From assembly GCA_005223375.1 (NCBI GenBank), contig RXOD01004141.1, positions 1 to 27,798 on the forward strand: 27,798 nt of DNA. Reading direction: 5' to 3'. Below are positions 19,712-27,798 of this stretch, piece by piece. The position numbers and the translations under genes were made by a program. Source of the DNA: Amoebophrya sp. AT5.2 (Eukaryota > Sar > Dinophyceae > Syndiniales > Amoebophryaceae). The notes beneath the pieces were generated by a model. The model was not told the origin of the DNA. It was given only the letters and a program-made list of their open reading frames with translations, and made no database searches. The number at the start of each line of letters is the position of its first letter. The first letter of the stretch is position 1.

Positions 19712-22700
19712 TCACCGTTTTCGCGTGCTGAGGCCGACCCCACTTCCAAACTTCAGGTTATTTCTCGTCCAAGCTACTGCTTCAGTTGTTCTTTTCGCGT
19801 TCGGTGGTCGTCCCCTCGGTTTCGCCGGCGCAGGAGGTTCAAATGGCTTCGCCACCTTCAAAACGGTCCCCGCGATTGGCCGTCGTCCACTAGGTGCGCG
19901 GGGACCACGTCCAACGCGAACCGCTGCTGCACCTCCCCCCCCTCCCGCCGCTGGCGCTCTTTTCGCGAAGTTTTCTGGAAAGAGTTGCTTGACTGCGGCC
20001 ATGTGCGCCTGCTCTTCTTTCGTCTTCTTGAAGCGCTTGGTCCACTTCTTGTGTTTTTTCAGGCGGCGCACGTACCGCTTCGGGAAGCACACGGCCAGAG
20101 CCTCGCGGAGCACCAGTCGCTGCCACGTCGCTTGGATCAGCTCGAGTTCTTCGAGGGACAGTTGTTGACCTCCGGCCGGCGCGCACGCGCTGTCCAGCTT
20201 CCACTGCTCCAAGTGGTTGATGACGTCGAACATGGAGATTTCCGGCGCGTCCCGCATCAGCTGCGCCATGCGCAATTTCACATACTGTGGCGTTAACATG
20301 CTGTGGCTCTGGCGCGCGCCGTCGTGCCTCCTCAGAAGCGCGCGGAACTTCTGCAGAGAGGGAGGCTCGCTGTTGTGGTCCGCACTTGGGCGGAAATTCG
20401 AGTACCGGCCCTTAGACCCCAAGCGATCAAGCGCGGTGGGGTAGCTGAAGAAGTCCGTCCCGCGGTCGGTGTCGGCACCGTGGGTCCGGAAGTCCTTCAA
20501 CTTTCTGAGGGGAAACACTGGCGTCACAGGAGCGGTTCTGTTGATGTTGATGCTGTTGCTGTTCGCTGAAGCTGATCTGGAAGAAGAGAGAGATACAGCG
20601 TGGTCGTTATCAGCCTGCTCGTGCGGCAACGGAAGGTACTTCGGATCCACGATAGCGCGAAGGACCTGGTGTCGAACTGATCATGATTCTGATGACTGAT
20701 GTGTGCTCTTAGAGGCGCCGTGGCCATCATGATCATCATCGGATCCAAGGCCAACCTTAGAGCAGAGGCAAACAAAGTGAAAGTTGTAGCTTGTAGCAGT
20801 ACCTGCAGGTTGTCCGTAGTTAGGCTGTGCGGGTCGAAGACGTAGTGGCCGTGCTCCACGCCTGAGAAATTTCCCCGCTTGTGCGGATGCAAAAAGCGCG
20901 GAATTTTACGCCTCCGGGCTTGCCGCCGCATAAAAGCGTTAGTGCGAAAGCGGAACGCGAGGAACCGTCGCCACTGGTACGAACTCGCCATCGGGACCGC
21001 GTGCCACCACGGTGGAAGGTCGGGAGGATCGGAGGCGTTCTCAATGGAAGTGTTAAAGTTGGTCATGGCGTTGTGCGTCATAAAGATCTGCCTACCTCCT
21101 CGTCCCACGTTGCTCCCGAAGCCGGTCGCTCTCGCTCCTGGAAACGTAATAAAGTCGTTTGATTGTAGAATCTCCTGACGAAGCTTGGCGTTGCGCTTCT
21201 TCTTGCGCTCGGCCCTGCGGAAAGAGGAAGAAGGGTGGATTGATGTGCTCGCGTTCTTGTTTCCCCCGGGGGGCGCCTCGACGTAGCCGCGCCCGAAACG
21301 CGGAACGCCGGAGACGACGGATCCCGACACAGTCGGAAAGGGACACTTGCTGTTGTTTCTGCTGGCCTCGAGCGGGTTCGCGCTTCCGCTTTCCGCCGCA
21401 TTAATACCGACCAAGCCACTGCACGAGGAGGTATCGGTGGTCCGTGCACCAGAGGCTGTCGTTCTCTGTGCTGAGTAGTATGTTGGGAAGCCGAAATAAA
21501 CTCGCGAGGAAGAAGACGACGGGGCGGCTGTGGCTGCTCCTTTGCTTGCTGTCGCTGTGCATGAGCTTGAGCATGCAGAAGTCAGCGGAGGGAAAACCGG
21601 GCGGGCGTCTACTGAGTTGTCGCTGTTACTGTTCTCGTCATGACAATCAAGATCATCACCATGACCATCATCATCATCATCGCTGCTCCTGCTATCCACC
21701 TCCATTGGCATTGCATCGTTAGATTTTTCGGCGCCCCTCGCGAAGTCCTTCTCTTTTCCCGGGGACGACGAGGCATCCTTTTTTCTTTTTGTTTCCTCAT
21801 TGACACTGTCGCTAAGAATTTCCGCAAGCAGCCGCTGCAAGCTGGTGGTGCCCGTCGTGGGAGTAGGTACTTGTTCAGAATCGGCATCAGGAGCTGCAGG
21901 CTCAGCAGCGTCTACTGCGTCATCGGCATCTTCTGCGCGGCCATCTGCGCCGATGCGACTCCCGCAGCTGATGTATTCGCCGTTCTGCGCTGAACAAGTT
22001 GTAGCTGTACGAGCTGGGGCGGGAGCAGACCCCATGCTCTTCTGCCTCTCGTCCTCCGGCACGACCAAGCCCGCGAGTATTTGTTCGTCGATTTCGGTGT
22101 TCGTCCACCAAAATCGCTCGTCTTTTTCTATGAGTGCATTTACAGACCTCTCCCGCATCAGCGTACTTTTTTCCTGTCGCTCCGCGTCTTCGCGCTCACA
22201 GTCCTCCTGATACCGATCCAGATACCGCGCATGTCGCCGAGCGGAAATCGTGACACCCTTTGCCACTTGGAGTTCTCGAGAAATCCAGCGGCGAATCCCC
22301 AAAGGCCAAGGGTATGCGTTCAGATCGCGCCCGCTGGTTTCGACATGGCCGGCGGCGTTTTCAGCGACAGTGGCTTTGTGTGGTCGCGGTGAATCTTTTG
22401 CTTTTCTGAGAAGCTGCTCGGTGCAACGAATGCACTCGGATTGAATCTGCGACGCAAAGGACAGTGGTGGCCGTGGAAGATGACGAGAAGGCTCTTGCCC
22501 TTGCGAAAGCGACAGAACTTCATCGCCCTGCAGCTCGTTGCTTTTAAGAACATCGTCGAGTTCGCCGTCGAGGAAGGCGTCGATTGGACTTTTGCGATTG
22601 CAAGAACGATCGTGGTTGTATAATTTCTCCGTCGACGGTGGGCGTGGGGGCGACGCGTCATCTACTGCAATCGGAGTGGTACTTATCGAGATTCCCAAAT

Positions 22701-23043
22701 GCGCCGACAGCCGTTCTGCGACACCTCCCCGATGGCGATAGCCTCCTCGCGGCGCGGCGCGCCTTTTGGTTTCATGATCCTCTCGCTCGTGCGCCCCATG
22801 TGAACTCCTGCCGCCGAGCAGCAGCCGCGAAGCTTCTGCCTGCGATCGGATATCCGCGCGCTTTTCCTGCCGACAGGTTTCGCGGAATTCCTCCACCTCC
22901 GTGACGAAGTGGACGATGCGGTCTGCGGCCGTAAGGAACTGCTCAAGGCGGGCCGGCGCCGGGCCCTTGTGCAGCTCCACCTGTGGAGGTTCCTTAGACG
23001 ATGACGAACTGCTCGAGGACGCGGCGCCAGGGCCAGGCATCAT
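19712..23043 (-). CDS. Large unrecognised nuclear-type protein with AT-hook
   Basis: Two exons, 23043-20803 and 20665-19712, joined in phase 0 by CTGCAG|GTACTG and ACACCAG|GTCC, give about 1064 residues. The join reads SLTTDNLQ then VLRAIVDPKYLPL. Near the C-terminus KPRGRPPNAKR (about 1029-1039) is a good AT-hook, a minor-groove DNA-binding motif. It is preceded by a strongly basic region KRYVRRLKKHKKWTKRFKK (about 943-961). Residues 250-330 are Arg/Glu-rich and probably helical; 400-560 are Ser/Asp-rich with a run of Asp; 630-747 are Trp/Arg-rich and look folded (PPWWHAVPMASSYQWRRFLAFRFR). I know no family with this arrangement; a chromatin role is inferred only from the AT-hook and charge. 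The start ATG ATG lies one base after TGTTTCCAG. The stop TGA overlaps a GTGAGG donor-like site, so another exon is possible. Confidence 0.62.
20666..20802 (-). other. Intron of the AT-hook protein gene
   Basis: 137 bp, phase 0, CTGCAG|GTACTG to CACCAG|GTCC. The first exon's frame stays open through it, but the second exon is in another frame, so splicing is needed to reach the AT-hook. Confidence 0.68.
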
Positions 23044-23060
23044 TCTGGAAACAGATCAAC
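23044..23060 (-). promoter_or_regulatory. Acceptor-like site directly upstream of the AT-hook gene ATG
   Basis: On the minus strand GATCTGTTTCCAG ends one base before ATG. A 3' splice site here with no upstream coding exon could be the acceptor for a spliced leader or for an intron in the 5' UTR. Similar sites lie before the Sfi1-like ATG (two bases away), the helicase ATG (about 20 bases) and the LRRC9-like ATG (about 40 bases). Confidence 0.35.
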
Positions 23061-23840
23061 GGGCCTCAGGATGAAGGACGCAATGAACTCAGTGCATGAT
23101 GTGCCGCAGTTATTTTGCTTGGTGTGCGGTATTCGTTGCGGTTGGCAAGAACGTGGGTGGTGCTGGTGCGTGGTAAGTATTTCCTATCTCTATCTATCTA
23201 TCATGCAGCTGCATGGGCATGGCACAACAAATGCTGCTACCTACGTACTAGTAAAATCCTACCAGCATCTTCATCGAATACTCCAGGACCACTCGCAGCC
23301 GACGTTAAATAAGTCCACTCACTCCTAGTGCGTGCTTCGAACTGGCGTGCAAGGGTAACGTGAAGATAACGTGATGTCGTAGTCACTTCTGCCCTGTACA
23401 TGATACCGCAATCGAATAAATCAAAATTAATTGGGTCCGCGATGCCGGCACGGCTGAAGAAATTCATTAAATAGCTGCAAGTGGCGGCGCAGTAGTCTCC
23501 CTGCGCCCGCTGACGCCAGCATCGGCAATGTAGTCCTCCTTGTAGAACACCAACAAACAGCAATGCGGAGGCATTACTGACGTTTGTTGTTCAGAAAAAT
23601 CTATACATAGTAGTAGCACGACGACCCTCGAGCCACGTGCTGGCAGCAGCCCGAATTTTTTACAGCGAAGTCAGTCGAATTCACCTTCTCATCGTAGGCT
23701 TACCCACCCATGGTGGTTTCATCGTTTTCGTTTTATTCTTTCAGAACATTTCGTAAATGCAGACTGCCCCGGTGCTCGTGGAAAAGCGTCCAATTATCAT
23801 GATGGCACGAAGAACAAGTACAAGCTTTCCACCGTGGCTT
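23044..23840. other. Intergenic spacer
   Basis: About 0.8 kb between the helicase stop and the AT-hook gene start. It has a short CTATC/TATC microsatellite near 23185-23202. A 35-codon minus-strand ORF (ATG at 23574, stop at 23467) has coding-like codons but is too short to call. No RNA gene is recognised. Confidence 0.45.
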
Positions 23841-26800
23841 TCAGGAGGGCGCGGCAGTGGCAGTGCGCGGCGCAAGCACCTCAAGGAGCTCCGGCTTCCG
23901 GCCGAAGAAGTCGCCCAGGCACTCCGCCGGCTTGAGAGTGACAGCCACCCCCACCCCCACTGCATTCTGAGTTTTCCGTGTGTGCTTCATCGGCTTCTTC
24001 TTACTTCTCTCCGATTTGGACTCTGTGGCCACCGCATTATCACCTCCCTCTTCAGTTTCCGCTTGGTTACCTGATGATTCGGCCTCCCATTTGAGCACCT
24101 CCGCCAACATGTGCTTGCTCTTGACAATTGTCTTTCTGAACAACGCATTATCCTCACCGACAATAGCTGTGAGCTGCGATTCCAGCTCTTTCTTCGCCCG
24201 CGCTTCCTTTTCCTTCCTGGTTTCCCTGCGCTTTTTCCTCTCGGCTGGTTTGCCTGCCTCGTCCTTCCTGTTCCCACGACCCTCTTCGTCTGCCTCGTCG
24301 TCGCTCTTGTCGCTGTCCGCAGATAAGCTCGAATCTTCAGAATCAGGCTCGGCGTTCTTTGTGTCCTCAGCCGGTATTTGCGATTGCCTTTCTGCATTTT
24401 CCGCGACGTCGTTACTCTCGTCGAGAGGTACAGCTGGGATTCCCTCGCCTTCGGCGCCCGCATTGTGACCCGCGCGGGCCGAGGCCGCTTTGATTTTGAA
24501 GTCCTTGTTCTGGAGGTACACGGCTTCTCCGCAGCTCACCCTATCAATTGCGTTGAACCCGAAGTCCGATTCTTTCAGCATTTTTTTGAACGCCGGAACG
24601 TCCTTTAGCGTCACCATCGTTACTGCTTTCCCAACCTTCCCGCCACGCGCCGTCCTACCCACGCGGTGGATGTAAGTCTTGAGAAACTTCGGAACGTCCA
24701 CATTCACGACAGCGTCCACATTCGGCAAGTCCAGACCGCGCGCGGCCACGTCGGAACACACCAGGACGCGGAGGAACTTTTTATTCGGCCAGTTACTCCT
24801 TTCATTTGAAAAGTGTTCTTTTTTCTTTTCCGCGTCGTCCTCGTCCTCGACGTGCTCGGCCGCCTTATTCTGCTCGTTCGCAACGGCGTTTGCGAACTCC
24901 AAGAGCCTCTTCGCCCTGTCGGCTTGCGGTAGCGCAGACGAGAACTCGTGCACGTTCACCGCCTTCTGGAAGCTGTACGGCGACTTGTCCTTTTTCTTTT
25001 TGCCGCCAGATTCGTCCTCCCCATTTTTATTCACCAGCGCAGGTGAGTAATTGCGGAAAACTTTTTTCCGGTACTTCGGGTCCAGATAGTGGTCCAGCAG
25101 CAAGAAGTATATCTGCAGGAAGCGACACAACTTGTGCGTCTCATCCACCGAGGGACAAAAGATGATCACGTTGCGGACGTTGCTCGCTGTGGAAGCTGTA
25201 GCGGGTCCCTGTTGTAACAGCAGCTGCGTGCACAGCCACGTCGCGACCGCTTGCGGCCGGTCCCTCGTGATCACGCTCTGTTGCACCAAGGAGTCCGGGA
25301 CGGAGAACGCCCCCGACTGCGTCGAGACGAAGAAGAAAGGCTTCTCCAGACGGAGCAGCGCGAGCTTGCCGGGGTTCTTCGTCAGTGTGGCGGACGCCAG
25401 AATCTTCCTCAGGGGCACCGGGGGATACCGCGGCGAGTGCGACGAGGACCGGGTGCTGGCCAAGGGAATTGACAGCGTGGAGTACTTGGCACGCGCGACA
25501 TCAAGATCAGCGTCCGGCCCGAGAATATCGGCGAACGGGTCGGAAAAAAAGTCATGTTTCATCTGCTCAACAGCAGCGGCTCGCTTACGCTCTTCTTGCT
25601 CCTCAGAACTAAAACTTCTGGCTTTCGCACTGCTCGTGTCATCGAAAGATGAACCAGGAGAGGCCTCTTCGCTATCTTCCTGCTCCCCGATCGTCGCCTC
25701 AGGAAAGAACTCCCGCGTTTTCCAGGGCAGCTTCGCTTCCTCAATCTTCCGCAGCACCTCCAGCCACTTCATCGTCTCCGTGTCTCGCAACAGCCGGTCC
25801 GATTCATCGACGACAAACCACTTCAGGTTCGTGGTCACGGCGGGGTGGCCCAAGATACCGCGGTGAAAGTGCTCGATCAATTTTCCCGGCGTGGCCACCA
25901 CAATGTCGGGCTGCACGCGCTTCATCTCCAGCTTCTCCGCCCGAAACGTGCTCGCGCTCCCTCCCGTGTGCGAGAACAGTGCTTGGATGGTCGGAAGGCG
26001 ACCGCCACCTCCGCTCGAATTTGAGCTTGCTGTGATGTTGCGTGCCTTCGTTGAAAATGGCCCAGAATCGTGATACAGCGCCTCCACAACGTCGCAGACC
26101 TGCGTGACCAGCTCCCTTGTTGGCACCAGCACGATCGCGGAGATGTGGGGCAGCCTCAGTTCGTGCAGGGAATTCAAAATCGGCAGCAGGTAGCAGAGGG
26201 TCTTTCCGCGACCGGTCGGTGCGCCGATGGACACGTCGCAGTGTGGATGCGTCATCAGAAACGGGATCGCCTCGGCCTGCATGGGGAAAAAGCGGCGGAG
26301 ACCCAGGTTCTGCTTCAGCCGTCGGGCCAGGTCGGCGGTGAGGTAGCCGCTCTGCTCGAAGCAATCGAGCGAGGCCTTTGTTCTCTTTTTGCTTTTGATA
26401 CTGGTGGTGTCCTCACTCTCTTTCGCAACTTGGTCGTGGTCGTCCGCGCTAAGGTCGTCTTCGACATCCGCGACAACTTGGTACCGCTTCGTGAAATCCA
26501 GCTTTTGCATTTTCTTCGTCATCATGCGCTTCAGTGACTCTTTACTGGCGGCTTTCTCGGCAGCGAAATCTGTTTTCCCTCCGCCGGGCCGCAACGCAAG
26601 GCGGAGCGCATCCAGAGAGAGAATCGCGTCCTTTGGAAGGTCGTCGGCCTCCTCGCGCTCGCCTCCCACACCAGTTGTAGCTGCAGCAGGTGGTGGTTCG
26701 TCGCCAGGTGTCGCCCGAGCAATTTCTCCATCTTGATTTTCTCCCATTTCAACATCCTCTTCAAATTTTACTTGCGGATCGATCCCTTGTTCCTCATCTC

Positions 26801-27689
26801 CAATCTCCGCCGGAGCTGGTGCCGCGGAGCAGCCGATCTTTCGTCGCTTGGCGTCGTGGACGTGTTCCTGATCCCGTTCGTCTTCAGGCTGCTCTACTAC
26901 TGCTCTAGTAGCGTCAAGAGCCTCACCCTCTGTCTTATGCTCGATGGCGGCTGGTTCAACGTCGGCGCGACCTCCTTCGGCTCCTGCCTCTGCGTTTGCG
27001 CCGATCGCAGCCCGTTTGTTCTGCTTTTTCCTGAGGTTCTTCTTTTGATTCTTCGTCAGCTTCTTGCCCGTTGGAGCTTCGTCCTCCGCAGCGTCTGGCG
27101 AATCGTCGTGCTGCCCTTCTCCATCCTCGCCGGCGCCGTCAGCCGCCTCTCGGTTTCTCGTAGCGTCTGCTTCTGCGGTACTACCAGGTGCTTGTTGGGA
27201 ATAATTGGTCGGTGAACCCCGGCTCTTCTGGCCTGTGGCTCCAGCTGTTTTGGTTTCTTTCTCCACCGCCGCCGCTGTTTGTTGCTTGGCCTGCTTCGCT
27301 AACTTCGCCTCTGCTTTTCGCTTCGCTTTCTCCTCTGGAGATTCTTTAATTTTCCACGCCGTCTCTTCTTGCACTTTGGCGATCCACTGCCGCGTCTCCT
27401 CGCCCTTCTGCTTGCGGACAGCGGCAGCTTTCTTGCGCTGGTAGGTGCGCCGATTCGTCCGCGAGAACTCAAGGACAAGGTCACCTCCTGCTGCCGCTAC
27501 CGTTGGTACAGGTGGACCTGAGGAAGCATCAGTTACTTTCTTCATTGCCATGGTGGATGATCCTGCGCGAACCTCCGCTGGAGTAGACGCCTGCTGCCGC
27601 TGTGCCGGTGCGGGGGCGGGAGCAAGCTGATTTTGCGCCGGCGCGGAAGGCTTCTTCGCCTTCGGAATGAAGCGCTGTACGAATGCCAT
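23841..27689 (-). CDS. DEAD-box ATP-dependent RNA helicase, DDX51/Dbp6 type
   Basis: A single-exon gene of 1282 residues. In DDX51/Dbp6, the helicase acts in the nucleolus on pre-60S ribosome assembly. Motifs seen in order: [11 protein letters not shown] (468-478); motif I APTGRGKT (490-497); Ia PTRELVTQ (523-530); Ib VATPGKL (598-604); II DESD (628-631); III SAT (766-768); [10 protein letters not shown] (840-847); [15 protein letters not shown] (974-987); [12 protein letters not shown] (1008-1017). The [14 protein letters not shown] and [10 protein letters not shown] contexts point to DDX51/Dbp6 rather than other DEAD-box groups. Motif II has Ser in place of the usual Ala. Long acidic/low-complexity inserts lie between motifs II and III (about 655-750) and IV and V (about 880-970). 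The N-terminal 440 residues and the C-terminal 230 are Lys/Glu/Ala-rich with nuclear-localisation-like clusters ([18 protein letters not shown], 209-226). The protein is therefore much longer than fungal or animal homologues. ATG at 27689 is preceded by CATC. Confidence 0.93.
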   Translation of the reverse strand: MAFVQRFIPKAKKPSAPAQNQLAPAPAPAQRQQASTPAEVRAGSSTMAMKKVTDASSGPPVPTVAAAGGDLVLEFSRTNRRTYQRKKAAAVRKQKGEETRQWIAKVQEETAWKIKESPEEKAKRKAEAKLAKQAKQQTAAAVEKETKTAGATGQKSRGSPTNYSQQAPGSTAEADATRNREAADGAGEDGEGQHDDSPDAAEDEAPTGKKLTKNQKKNLRKKQNKRAAIGANAEAGAEGGRADVEPAAIEHKTEGEALDATRAVVEQPEDERDQEHVHDAKRRKIGCSAAPAPAEIGDEEQGIDPQVKFEEDVEMGENQDGEIARATPGDEPPPAAATTGVGGEREEADDLPKDAILSLDALRLALRPGGGKTDFAAEKAASKESLKRMMTKKMQKLDFTKRYQVVADVEDDLSADDHDQVAKESEDTTSIKSKKRTKASLDCFEQSGYLTADLARRLKQNLGLRRFFPMQAEAIPFLMTHPHCDVSIGAPTGRGKTLCYLLPILNSLHELRLPHISAIVLVPTRELVTQVCDVVEALYHDSGPFSTKARNITASSNSSGGGGRLPTIQALFSHTGGSASTFRAEKLEMKRVQPDIVVATPGKLIEHFHRGILGHPAVTTNLKWFVVDESDRLLRDTETMKWLEVLRKIEEAKLPWKTREFFPEATIGEQEDSEEASPGSSFDDTSSAKARSFSSEEQEERKRAAAVEQMKHDFFSDPFADILGPDADLDVARAKYSTLSIPLASTRSSSHSPRYPPVPLRKILASATLTKNPGKLALLRLEKPFFFVSTQSGAFSVPDSLVQQSVITRDRPQAVATWLCTQLLLQQGPATASTASNVRNVIIFCPSVDETHKLCRFLQIYFLLLDHYLDPKYRKKVFRNYSPALVNKNGEDESGGKKKKDKSPYSFQKAVNVHEFSSALPQADRAKRLLEFANAVANEQNKAAEHVEDEDDAEKKKEHFSNERSNWPNKKFLRVLVCSDVAARGLDLPNVDAVVNVDVPKFLKTYIHRVGRTARGGKVGKAVTMVTLKDVPAFKKMLKESDFGFNAIDRVSCGEAVYLQNKDFKIKAASARAGHNAGAEGEGIPAVPLDESNDVAENAERQSQIPAEDTKNAEPDSEDSSLSADSDKSDDEADEEGRGNRKDEAGKPAERKKRRETRKEKEARAKKELESQLTAIVGEDNALFRKTIVKSKHMLAEVLKWEAESSGNQAETEEGGDNAVATESKSERSKKKPMKHTRKTQNAVGVGVAVTLKPAECLGDFFGRKPELLEVLAPRTATAAPS

Positions 27690-27798
27690 GATGGCAGAGA
27701 AGGGGTGCTGCCGGGAAGGAAGTCGAAGTGATGAGTCGAAGTATACTCAAATCGAAGTCGGGCTGCGCGGCTGCTTCAATATATAAAGAATAAAAAAC
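27690..27798 (-). promoter_or_regulatory. 5' flank of the helicase gene
   Basis: About 110 bp upstream of the helicase ATG to the window edge. On the minus strand it has a T-run and a TTTATATA word about 90 bases before the ATG. A CGGCAG acceptor-like site lies some 20 bases before the ATG. Both are only possible promoter or leader signals. Confidence 0.3.

Noticed and set aside
21170..21230. Strong acceptor-like TCTTTCCGCAG inside the AT-hook gene's first exon
   Set aside because: The reading frame runs through it without interruption and no matching donor is needed.
23467..23574. 35-codon minus-strand ORF (MPPHCCLLVFYKEDY...)
   Set aside because: Coding-like codons but very short, with no flanking splice sites or homologue I can name.

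Overview
The window is eukaryotic nuclear DNA, most likely from a protist of the dinoflagellate/alveolate lineage. The placement is an inference from architecture and no marker gene settles it. The evidence is: seven protein genes all on the minus strand; a few large exons per gene, separated by short introns of about 137-360 bp; proteins swollen by Ser/Ala/Gly/Glu low-complexity tracts; and an intron that looks like a terminal-inverted-repeat mobile element (an introner). Several start codons sit directly behind a pyrimidine-CAG acceptor, which would suit spliced-leader trans-splicing, but I found no spliced-leader gene. I saw no rRNA, tRNA, CRISPR or bacterial operon signals.

Layout from left to right, all genes minus strand. 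1-3984: 5' part of an LRRC9-like leucine-rich-repeat gene (flagellum-associated family), running off the left edge, with the introner-like intron inside it. 4140-4493: a doubtful small ORF. 4582-8807: two-exon gene for a Trp-centred-repeat protein resembling the centrin-binding Sfi1 family. 10431-12511: three-exon gene for an FCS-like (FLZ-type) zinc finger protein, whose short last exon is easily missed. 14336-16151: single-pass membrane protein with a His-Ala repeat and uncertain gene structure. 17788-18789: small secreted acidic protein with the signal peptide alone on its first exon. 19712-23043: large unrecognised basic protein with an AT-hook. 23841-27689: a complete single-exon DDX51/Dbp6-type DEAD-box RNA helicase for ribosome biogenesis.

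The genes do not form an obvious pathway. Two of them (LRRC9-like, Sfi1-like) suggest a flagellated cell with centrin-based structures. Two are probably nuclear (the helicase, the AT-hook protein) and two probably enter the secretory pathway. Intergenic spacers are about 0.6-1.8 kb. They are mostly featureless but contain hairpins, T-runs and a few coding-like stretches. The most interesting signal is the mobile-element-like intron at 2272-2602 and the related intron start at the left edge of the same gene. They suggest intron gain by element insertion, with duplicated donor sites built into the element.
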